Assembly (NCBI GenBank): GCA_016721195.1
Contig: JADKIO010000006.1
Location: 310,001 to 374,000 of the forward strand
Direction of reading: 5' to 3'
DNA length: 64,000 bases
DNA from: Candidatus Geothrix skivensis
Lineage (GTDB): Bacteria; Acidobacteriota; Holophagae; Holophagales; Holophagaceae
Below, one piece after another: positions 53,794-61,056 of the stretch. The position numbers were made by a program, and so were the translations under genes. The number at the start of each line of letters is the position of its first letter. The first letter of the stretch is position 1. Under the pieces are notes generated by a model. The model was not told the origin of the DNA. It did not search any database and saw nothing but the letters and a program-made list of their open reading frames with translations.

Positions 53794-54035
53794 GCCAGAC
53801 CAGCTTCAGCCTGCAGGAACAGCCGGCCCAGCCCAAAGCCGAAAGCCCCACGGGCTTCTTCCTCCAGCCCTGGCAGAAGGGCACCCTGCTGGTCATCGTG
53901 CTGGGGATCCTCTACCTGCGCGTCTGGCGCCGGAAGCAGGCCCGGAGCCTCATCTGCAGCCACTGCGGGAAGAAGAACCCCCCGCACCAGAGCAACTGCA
54001 TGAAGTGCGCGGCGCCGCTGATGCGGGTGGACTAG
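53790..54035 (+). CDS. Membrane protein with C-terminal zinc ribbon, 81 aa
   Basis: One membrane helix (GTLLVIVLGILYLRVW) is followed by a basic stretch and a CxxC...CxxC zinc ribbon (ICSHCGKKNPPHQSNCMKCA). The ATG overlaps the scpB stop (ATGA), so the gene is coupled to scpB. The function is unknown; the ribbon probably faces the cytoplasm. Confidence 0.85.
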   Translation: MSQTSFSLQEQPAQPKAESPTGFFLQPWQKGTLLVIVLGILYLRVWRRKQARSLICSHCGKKNPPHQSNCMKCAAPLMRVD

Positions 54036-54083
54036 GCCGTTGGCCAGCGGTTCGGAGCGGCCCGGCCATCAGGGCGGCCCACC

Positions 54084-54240
54084 CGGTTGCGATGCTCAGC
54101 CCGCCGGGTCCCCGCTCGGGACGCCGGCGTAGAGGCCTACACGGTTGCGATGCTCAGCCCGCCGGGTCCCCGCTCGGGACGCCGGCGTAGAGGCCTACAC
54201 GGTTGCGATGCTCAGCCCGCCGGGTCCCCGCTCGGGACGC
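54084..54240. repeat. 58-bp tandem repeat, 2.7 copies
   Basis: Units start at 54084, 54142 and 54200 with CGGTTGCGATGCTCAGCCCG and are nearly identical; the third is cut short at about 54240. The array is GC-rich, with palindromic bits (GGTCCCCGCTCGGGAC). It lies between the zinc-ribbon gene and a convergent small gene. No coding role is likely. Confidence 0.92.
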
Positions 54241-54284
54241 TGCACTGCAGCGTTCCTCGCGACCCGGCTGGGCTTCGCGGTCGC

Positions 54285-54515
54285 TTAGAACTCGATCTCG
54301 ATGGACTCTTCCGCCAGATCGTTGGTCTCGCCCAGCACCTCGCAGGCCGCCCCGTACATCTGCAGCACGGCGGTCTTGCGGTTGCTGAGGCTGGTGAGCA
54401 GATCCTTCACCCGCTGCACTTCGGAGCCGATGGTGTTGTTGATCTGGGACACCTCGGAGCGGCAGCGCTCCCGGGTGGTCTCGTAGAAAGCCTTCTGGTC
54501 CTGGCTCAAATCCAT
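54285..54515 (-). CDS. Small coiled-coil protein, 76 aa
   Basis: Helical throughout, with heptad-like spacing (DLSQDQKAFYETTRERCRSE, VQRVKDLLTSLSNRKTAV) and an acidic tail EESIEIEF. I do not recognise a family. GGAG six bases before the ATG supports the start. It follows the Ser/Thr kinase gene on the same strand after 52 bp. Confidence 0.7.
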   Translation of the reverse strand: MDLSQDQKAFYETTRERCRSEVSQINNTIGSEVQRVKDLLTSLSNRKTAVLQMYGAACEVLGETNDLAEESIEIEF

Positions 54516-54567
54516 GGGGTGCTCCAGTGCTGTGAAAACATGTTGGGAAAATCGAGTCTATCCCAAT

Positions 54568-56502
54568 TCAGGACCAGCCAGCCACGGCCAGCATGATGAC
54601 CAGGATCACAGCCAGGGCCAGGATCACTGGAAGCAGCCAGCGTGGGCGGGCGGTGGCCAGGTCCTCCGGGACCGGCACGAGGGGCGTCCCCGTGGATGTC
54701 TCCAGCTTCGAGGAGGTCGCGTGGCTGGAGGCAGTGGCTGAACTGGTAAAGTCGCCGGAGGGGATCCGATGGACCCCGCTGGTGAGGCTGGCCGGAGCTG
54801 GGAAGCGCGCCGACACCAAGTGTTCCAGGGTCTCCCGGGTGCCTTTGAGCAGGGCATTCATGTACTCGGCGACGTCGTGCTCGGTGAGGGGCGTGCCCTG
54901 GCGCTGGAGGTAGTCCCGCAGGTCCCGTTCCATGAAGCGCGCCGAAGGGTAGCGGTGATCCACGCTTTTCTGCAGGGCCCGGTTCACGATGCCCGTCATC
55001 TCCCGGGAGACATTGGGATTGAGGGTCGTGAGATCGGAGATGCGGCCCAGGCGGACCTTCTCCAGCACGCCCAGCTCCGAATCCGCCTGGAAGCAGCGCT
55101 CCCCGGTGAGCAGCTCGAACAGGACCAGGCCCAGGGAATAGAGGTCGGAGCGGTTGTCCAGGGGCTGCCCCATGGCCTGCTCGGGGCTCATGTAGAGCAG
55201 CTTGCCCTTGAGGGCCCCGGCCATGGTGGTGCTGGCCTTGCTGGCGGCCTTGGCGATGCCGAAATCCACCAGCTTCACGGCGCCTTCGACGGAAAGGATC
55301 ACGTTCTGGGGGCTGATGTCGCGGTGGACAAGCTTGAGCTCCCGATCGTCGAAGCCCCGCTTGCGGTGAGCGTAATCCAGCGCCGCCGCCACCTTCATCA
55401 CCACGAAGGCCGCCACCTGCTCCGGGAAGGGGGTCCCGTACTCCCGCGCCTTCCTCAGCAGCGTGCGGAGGTCCCGGCCATTCACGTACTCCATGGCGAT
55501 GTAGTACGAGGTGCCGGCCTTGCCGAGGTCGAAGATCTGCACGATGTTCGGATGGGTCAGCTGGGCCGCCAGCTTGGCCTCGTCGATGAACATGGTGACG
55601 AAGTCCTCGTTGTCGCTGAAGTGGGGCAGGATCCGCTTGATGGCCACGATCTTCTGGAAGCCCTGCACACCCCGCTGCTGAGCCTTGAACAGCTCCGCCA
55701 TGCCACCCACGGCGATCTTCTCCAACAGGAAGTAGTTTCCGTATTCCTCGATGGCTTCCGCGGCCCCGGGGGCGCCGGCGGGGGCAGCCGGCCGCGGAGC
55801 AGCCCCGGAACCAGCCGGAAGGATGGCGTCGCCCCAATTGAAGGGGTCGTTCACCCCCGAAATGCCGCTGAGGGTGAAATCCGAGGGGCCCAGGGGGTCG
55901 GCGCTCCCCATGGACGGCGGTTCCGCCTGGGGTGCGGCCTGGTTTGCGGTCCCCGGGGGAAGGGCGGGAGCCTGCACCTCCGCCAGCCCGCGATCGAAGA
56001 CATCCTCTGCGCTCCCCGGGGCCACCGGCGGGATGAGGGGGGCGGGGATCGAGGCAGCAACCAGGGACCGCTCTGCCCCGGGGCGCTCCAGATCCTCCAG
56101 CAGATCACCAAAGATGTCTTCGGTGGTGAGCCTGGGGCCAGCGGGATGGAACCGGCGCAGCCAGTCCGCGAGGGTCTCCGGCCGCTGGGTACGGTCCAGG
56201 TGGACCTGGATCTCCACCGTGGAGCCCGGTTCGGTCGCTTCGGGAAAGGGCCCATCCGACAGCGCCAGCACGGGCAGCTTGGGCCTGCGCTCCCGCAGGG
56301 TCCGGGCCACCTCGTACCCGGCCCCCCCCGGGGCGGAGGGGTCGATGAGCAGCAGTTCCGGGAGGAGGGCCGTACCCAGGAAGGCGCTGGCTTCCCGGGA
56401 GCTGAGCCACTGCACCACCCAGCCGTCGGCCTCCAGGGCAGAGTCCAGCCCAGGGGTCCTGATGGACTCGCCATCCACGATCAGCAACAGGGGGCGGGAC
56501 AT
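54568..56502 (-). CDS. Ser/Thr kinase with N-terminal receiver-like domain and C-terminal membrane anchor
   Basis: 644 aa. Residues 1-120 are receiver-like (LLLIVDGES start, Asp54 in LLIDPS). A long Pro/Ala-rich linker leads to a Hanks-type kinase at about 255-530: IAVGGMAELF, Lys289 in VAIKRIL, HRDISPQN at 393, DFG at 413 and GKLLYMSPEQ. A Ser/Thr-rich region and a C-terminal helix (about 622-643) make it tail-anchored. A receiver fused to a Ser/Thr kinase would link two-component and eukaryote-like signalling, if Asp54 is functional. GGAG lies six bases before the ATG. Confidence 0.9.
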   Translation of the reverse strand: MSRPLLLIVDGESIRTPGLDSALEADGWVVQWLSSREASAFLGTALLPELLLIDPSAPGGAGYEVARTLRERRPKLPVLALSDGPFPEATEPGSTVEIQVHLDRTQRPETLADWLRRFHPAGPRLTTEDIFGDLLEDLERPGAERSLVAASIPAPLIPPVAPGSAEDVFDRGLAEVQAPALPPGTANQAAPQAEPPSMGSADPLGPSDFTLSGISGVNDPFNWGDAILPAGSGAAPRPAAPAGAPGAAEAIEEYGNYFLLEKIAVGGMAELFKAQQRGVQGFQKIVAIKRILPHFSDNEDFVTMFIDEAKLAAQLTHPNIVQIFDLGKAGTSYYIAMEYVNGRDLRTLLRKAREYGTPFPEQVAAFVVMKVAAALDYAHRKRGFDDRELKLVHRDISPQNVILSVEGAVKLVDFGIAKAASKASTTMAGALKGKLLYMSPEQAMGQPLDNRSDLYSLGLVLFELLTGERCFQADSELGVLEKVRLGRISDLTTLNPNVSREMTGIVNRALQKSVDHRYPSARFMERDLRDYLQRQGTPLTEHDVAEYMNALLKGTRETLEHLVSARFPAPASLTSGVHRIPSGDFTSSATASSHATSSKLETSTGTPLVPVPEDLATARPRWLLPVILALAVILVIMLAVAGWS

Positions 56503-56643
56503 TCGGCTCCGAAGTCAGGGATCCCCAGAGTAGCGGGAGGCCTTTCCCATCGCCATAACTCGGATTGTGAGATACACTTCTCGTTCGGTCTGGACCTGCC
56601 TGGCAGCCCTGGCCGAAATCCACGGGAAAGGAGGTGCATCCAC

Positions 56644-56850
56644 ATGCCTTTGGTCAAGGTCAAAGAAGACGAAACGTTCGAGTTCGCCCTTCGCCGCTTC
56701 AAGCGGAAGTGCGAGAAGTCCGGCATCCTCAGCGAGCTGAAGAAACGCCAGCACTACGAGAAGCCCAGCGCCAAGCGCAAGCGGAAGATGCTCGCCGCCC
56801 GTAAGAAGACCCTGAAGCGTCTCGCCCAAGAGCGTCGCATGATCGGTTGA
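56644..56850 (+). CDS. rpsU: Ribosomal protein bS21
   Basis: 68 aa, very basic: PLVKVKEDETFEFALRRFKR and KRKRKMLAARKKTLKRL. A perfect-looking AAAGGAGGTG lies seven bases before the ATG. bS21 is a late-assembling 30S protein near the mRNA exit and anti-Shine-Dalgarno region. An intrinsic terminator follows. Confidence 0.97.
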   Translation: MPLVKVKEDETFEFALRRFKRKCEKSGILSELKKRQHYEKPSAKRKRKMLAARKKTLKRLAQERRMIG

Positions 56851-56876
56851 TCCTGCTCGATGCTGCGCATCGAGTG

Positions 56877-56906
56877 AAAAAGGCCCGCGCGAGCGGGCCT
56901 TTTGAT
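56877..56906 (+). terminator. Intrinsic terminator after rpsU
   Basis: Stem AAAGGCCCGC (56879-56888) and GCGGGCCTTT (56893-56902) with a GCGA loop, then TGATTT. A smaller hairpin CTCGATG/CATCGAG lies just before it at 56856-56874. Confidence 0.9.
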
Positions 56907-56944
56907 TTACTTGAGACTGAAGACCGGAGCCTGAAGCCTGTCCC

Positions 56945-59365
56945 ATGAACCCCGAACTGGAAGCCCTCGAATTCCCCGAAGCGGTGCGCCTGATCCTAGC
57001 GGGGGCCCGCACCAGCCTGGCCCGGACGGCCCTGGGCGCCATGCACCCCTGGGATGGCCTCGCGGGTCTGCGCCGCCTCTACCAGCAGGAGCTGCAGGAG
57101 CCGTGGACGACCTCGCCGGACCGGCTGCCCATCCTGGCCATGGACGAAAGCCTGGAGGAGCTGCTGAACCCTGCGGGCTGGCTGCTGCCCGAGCACTGGC
57201 GGCAACTGCGGGACGGACTGAAGGCCCTGGCCCGGCTGCTCCAGGGCCTGACCGCCCTGCCCTGGCCCGAAGGGCGGCCCGCGCCACCGGGCACCCACCT
57301 GGGAATCGACCGGCTCCAGGTGACGGCGGCCTTGCTGCCGGACCCTGGCCCCCTGGCGGAGCGCCTGGCCAGGAGCTTCACCGCCGACGGCGAGCTGGAT
57401 CCCCTGCGCATCCCGGCCCTCGCCAGCCTCCACCGGGAGCGGCAGGCGGCCTTCCAGGCGGTGCAGACCCGGCTCCAGAAGGTGATGAAGACCTCGCCGG
57501 ACGCCTTCAACGAGCCCCTGATCGTCGAACGGAACGGGCGGTACTGCCTGCCGGTGCGCTCGGAGCGCCGGGGCCTGGTGCCCGGCCTGGTGCTCGATCG
57601 CAGCGGCAGCGGCGCCACGGTGTTCATCGAGCCCATGGAGGCCGTGCCCCTCAACAACGCCTTCGTGGAGGCGGACCGCGACTATGCCCAGGCAGTCCAG
57701 GCCTTCCTCAGGGATCTGCTGGCGGAGCTGCGGACCCGCCGGGAGGACTTCCTCCGCTGGCGGGACCTTCAGGCCCGGGCCGACCAGGGCCTGGCCCTCC
57801 TCCGCTGGGCGTCCCTTTGCGACGGTCTCCTCCCGGAGCTCGCCAGCGACCCCAGGCAGGGCCGGCTCTGCCTGCTGGAGGCCCGCCACCCCCTGCTGCT
57901 GCCCGCTGTCCGGCTGGCCCTGGACCTGGAGCCCCTGCCCCACGAGGTGGTGCCCCTCAACCTGGTGCTGGAGGCCGGCCGACCGGGGCTGATCATCTCC
58001 GGCTCCAATACTGGCGGCAAGACCGTGGTCCTCAAGACCGTGGGGCTGCTATCCGCCCTGGCCTCCTGTGGTTGCGCGGTGCCCGCCCGGGAAGGCTCCA
58101 GCTTCCCGGCCCTGCCAAGCCTCCACGCCGATATCGGCGACCACCAGACCATCACGGGAAGCCTCTCGACCTTCAGCAGCCATATCCTGCACCTGAAGGA
58201 GATCCTGGAAACCGTTCATGATGGCGGCTTGGTGCTTCTGGACGAGCTCGGCACGGGCACGGATCCCAAGGAGGGCGCCGCCCTGGGCATCGCCCTGCTC
58301 CAGACCCTGTCCCGGCGCCACTGCTGGATCCTCTGCTCCACGCACCTGGGCGACATCAGCCAGTGGGCCCTGCGCCACATGCGCTTCCAGAACGCCTCGG
58401 TGCAGTTCGACGAGGCGCGCCTCGCCCCCACCTACCGCCTGCTGGTGGGGCAGCCGGGTCAGAGCCGTGCCCTCACCATCGCGGCGCGCCTGGGCCTGCC
58501 CCGCCAGGTGCTGGAGCATGCCGACAAGGTGCTGGGGCAGCGGGAGCAGGACTGGCGGGACTTCCTCCGGGAGCTGGAGGCGGAGCGCACCCGCCTGCTG
58601 GAGGAGGCCGAGGCCCTGCGCCAGCAGCGGGCCGCCGCCGAGAAGGACCGGGAAATCCTGCGCCAGCGCGAGGAGCGACTGCGCCTGGAACGCGAGGCGT
58701 TCCAGGCGGAATCAAAAGCAAAAATCGCCCGGGTGTTGGATTTTCTCGAGCACGAAGGCAAGCGGCTGGTAAAAGAATTGAAAGAACGCCAAAAGGCAGA
58801 CTCGGTCAACGCGGACCGCCTGGGCACCGAGGCCCACGAGCGGGTGAGGCAGCTGGGTCGCCTGACCGAGGCCGAGTTGAAGCCTGGACGCGGGGTGGCG
58901 GAGCCTTCCACCCGGGCAGAGGTTCGCGAGGGAGGCTTCGCCCGGCACCGGGGCCTGGGGGTGGAGGGCCGGGTGGTCGCCCTCCGGGGCGACCGGGTCA
59001 CCCTGGAGACGGCCCAGGGACGGCGCCTGGAATGCCGCCTGGGCGAGCTGGAGCCAGCGGGGGCACGGGAGGCCGAGCCCAGGCCCTCGGGCCGGGTCCG
59101 GGTCCGGGCCGAGGTGCAGGAGGTGGACTCGGAGATCAACCTCATCGGCCGGGCCAGCGACGACGTGGATAGCGACATCTACCGCTTCGTGGAGGAGGCC
59201 CTGGCGGCCGGTCGGCGCTACATCCGCATCGTCCATGGCCACGGCACCGGCCGGCTGAAGGCCGCGGTCCGGGAGGCCCTGCGGGGCCACCCGGGCATTG
59301 CCAAGGTGGAAGACGCCCCCCAGGCCCAGGGGGGGGCCGGAGCCACAGTGGTCAGCCTCCGCTAG
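56945..59365 (+). CDS. mutS2: Endonuclease MutS2
   Basis: 806 aa. A MutS core and clamp region is followed by an ATPase with Walker A ISGSNTGGKTVVLKTVGLL, DELGTGTDPKEGAALGIAL and the conserved STHLGDISQWA. A long coiled coil and a C-terminal Smr domain with HGHGTGRLKAAVREAL follow. MutS2 acts on branched or collided-ribosome-linked substrates depending on species; it is not the mismatch-repair MutS. The start has only a weak ribosome site. The coiled coil around residue 600 is AT-richer than the rest. Confidence 0.95.
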   Translation: MNPELEALEFPEAVRLILAGARTSLARTALGAMHPWDGLAGLRRLYQQELQEPWTTSPDRLPILAMDESLEELLNPAGWLLPEHWRQLRDGLKALARLLQGLTALPWPEGRPAPPGTHLGIDRLQVTAALLPDPGPLAERLARSFTADGELDPLRIPALASLHRERQAAFQAVQTRLQKVMKTSPDAFNEPLIVERNGRYCLPVRSERRGLVPGLVLDRSGSGATVFIEPMEAVPLNNAFVEADRDYAQAVQAFLRDLLAELRTRREDFLRWRDLQARADQGLALLRWASLCDGLLPELASDPRQGRLCLLEARHPLLLPAVRLALDLEPLPHEVVPLNLVLEAGRPGLIISGSNTGGKTVVLKTVGLLSALASCGCAVPAREGSSFPALPSLHADIGDHQTITGSLSTFSSHILHLKEILETVHDGGLVLLDELGTGTDPKEGAALGIALLQTLSRRHCWILCSTHLGDISQWALRHMRFQNASVQFDEARLAPTYRLLVGQPGQSRALTIAARLGLPRQVLEHADKVLGQREQDWRDFLRELEAERTRLLEEAEALRQQRAAAEKDREILRQREERLRLEREAFQAESKAKIARVLDFLEHEGKRLVKELKERQKADSVNADRLGTEAHERVRQLGRLTEAELKPGRGVAEPSTRAEVREGGFARHRGLGVEGRVVALRGDRVTLETAQGRRLECRLGELEPAGAREAEPRPSGRVRVRAEVQEVDSEINLIGRASDDVDSDIYRFVEEALAAGRRYIRIVHGHGTGRLKAAVREALRGHPGIAKVEDAPQAQGGAGATVVSLR

Positions 59366-59435
59366 GGTAGGACCAAAAATTCAACTCCCGTTCCCAGGGG
59401 TCCGATGGGAGGGCATACCTCTTCAGGGGCGGACC

Positions 59436-60986
59436 ATGGATTTCTGGAAGAACCTCAACATCCGCAAGAAGCTGCTGTATTCGATCCTGGCCCTGGCGGT
59501 CGTGCTCGGACTGGCTTCCACCTCATTCTCGCTCTGGCGGCTGAACTCGGCCATCAATGACGGGCAGATGCAGAAATCGAGCAGCATCGCGGGCCTGGTG
59601 AGCGACGGCATCCAGTCCGGCGTGCAGTACGAGGACATGGGCCTAGTGGAGCGGGGCCTCGATGGCCTGAAGGATGATGTCGACATCACCCAGGCGGCCC
59701 TGGTCAGCCTGGATCCCGTCACGAAGACCCCCAAGCTCGTGACCAAGGCCAAGGCCAAGACCGCCCAGGTGGACCTGGCCCCCTTCGCGGAGGCCCTGAT
59801 GAAGGAGGCCGCCAAGGATCCCGCCAAGGAACACCCGGTGGTGGAGAAGGACGGCTACCTGGTCATGGGCGGCCTGGTGAAGATCGAGGGCGCGCCGGTG
59901 AAGTCCTACGTCATGCTCCTCGTCAACCGCGACCAGCTCAACAAGAGCCGCTGGGGGGCCATCCTGGGCATGGGTCTGCTGGGCATCATCATGATCGGCC
60001 TGGGCGTGGGCGCCGCCTTCTTCCTGGGCAACGCCATCGTCAGTCCCCTGGAGAACATCCAGAAGCGCATGCGGGACATCTCCGAAGGCGAAGGCGACCT
60101 CACGGCCCGGCTGGACGTCCACGGCAACGACGAGATCGCGGCCCTGGCAGGCCACTTCAACCGCTTCATCGACAACATCCACCAGATCGTCCAGCAGGTC
60201 ATGGCCATCTCGACCAACATCGCCTCCGGCTCGCTGCAGATGTCTGCGGGCATGTCCGAGATGCACAGCACCGCCCAGAGCATCGCCCAGGCGGCCGAAA
60301 ACCAGAAGGCCAGCGTCTCCACCACCACCGATAGCGTCAACGGCATCGCCCGGTCCTCCCAGGTGGTCAACTCCAATGTGGGCGACGCCATGCAGGTCTT
60401 CGAGCAGGCCCAGCAGGCCGCCAGCAAGGGCGGCACCGCCGTCGGCAGCGCCGTGGCCGGCATGCAGGCCATCAACCAGAACTCCAAGCAGATCGGCAAC
60501 ATCCTCACGGTGATCACGGAGATCGCCAACCAGACCAACCTGCTCTCCCTCAATGCCGCCATCGAGGCCGCCAAGGCCGGCGAGCACGGCAAGGGCTTCG
60601 CGGTGGTCGCCGAGGAGGTCCGCAAGCTGGCCGAGCGCAGCGCCACCGCGGCCAAGGAGATCACGGCCCTCATCACGACCTCCAACCGGGCCATCGGGGA
60701 TGGCACCAAGATGGTGAACACCGCGGGCGAGGCCCTGACCAGCATCCAGAGCGCCATCACCGATTCCGCCGAGCGCATGAAGACCATCGGCAGCCAGAGC
60801 GAGACCCAGAGCCGCGACAGCCAGTCCGTGGTTTCCGCCATGGACAGCCTCACGGGCATCGCCGAACAGAATGCCGCCGCCATGGAGGAAATGGCCGCCA
60901 CCATCAAGGAATCCACCCGTACCGTGGAAGAGCTCAGCCACCTGGCCGAGCAGCTCAATTCCCTGGTGGCCCGGTTCAGGATCTGA
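59436..60986 (+). CDS. Methyl-accepting chemotaxis protein
   Basis: 516 aa. Membrane helices at about 11-31 and 180-200 flank a periplasmic sensor of about 150 residues. HAMP and the signalling domain follow. The highly conserved tip is ITEIANQTNLLSLNAAIEAA and then GEHGKGFAVVAEEVRKLAER. No C-terminal pentapeptide for CheR/CheB is seen. The ATG at 59436 has GGGGCGG just upstream; the longer open frame overlaps mutS2 and is rejected. Confidence 0.95.
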   Translation: MDFWKNLNIRKKLLYSILALAVVLGLASTSFSLWRLNSAINDGQMQKSSSIAGLVSDGIQSGVQYEDMGLVERGLDGLKDDVDITQAALVSLDPVTKTPKLVTKAKAKTAQVDLAPFAEALMKEAAKDPAKEHPVVEKDGYLVMGGLVKIEGAPVKSYVMLLVNRDQLNKSRWGAILGMGLLGIIMIGLGVGAAFFLGNAIVSPLENIQKRMRDISEGEGDLTARLDVHGNDEIAALAGHFNRFIDNIHQIVQQVMAISTNIASGSLQMSAGMSEMHSTAQSIAQAAENQKASVSTTTDSVNGIARSSQVVNSNVGDAMQVFEQAQQAASKGGTAVGSAVAGMQAINQNSKQIGNILTVITEIANQTNLLSLNAAIEAAKAGEHGKGFAVVAEEVRKLAERSATAAKEITALITTSNRAIGDGTKMVNTAGEALTSIQSAITDSAERMKTIGSQSETQSRDSQSVVSAMDSLTGIAEQNAAAMEEMAATIKESTRTVEELSHLAEQLNSLVARFRI

Positions 60987-61012
60987 ACCGACTCATACAT
61001 TCACTGCCAACA

Positions 61013-61045
61013 AAAGGGCCCCGCAAACGCGGGGCCCTTTCCTTC
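61013..61045. terminator. Bidirectional terminator between chemotaxis and TonB genes
   Basis: Perfect 12-bp stem AAAGGGCCCCGC (61013-61024) and GCGGGGCCCTTT (61029-61040) with an AAAC loop, then CCTTC. It lies between two convergent genes. Confidence 0.9.
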
Positions 61046-61056
61046 AGTAGAACAAC

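Noticed and set aside
54084..54240. Possible CRISPR array
   Set aside because: The 58-bp units are directly adjacent with no unique spacers, and no cas genes are present.
54087..54596. Plus-strand frame through the 58-bp repeats
   Set aside because: It is a repeat-driven translation and runs antisense through a better-supported small gene.
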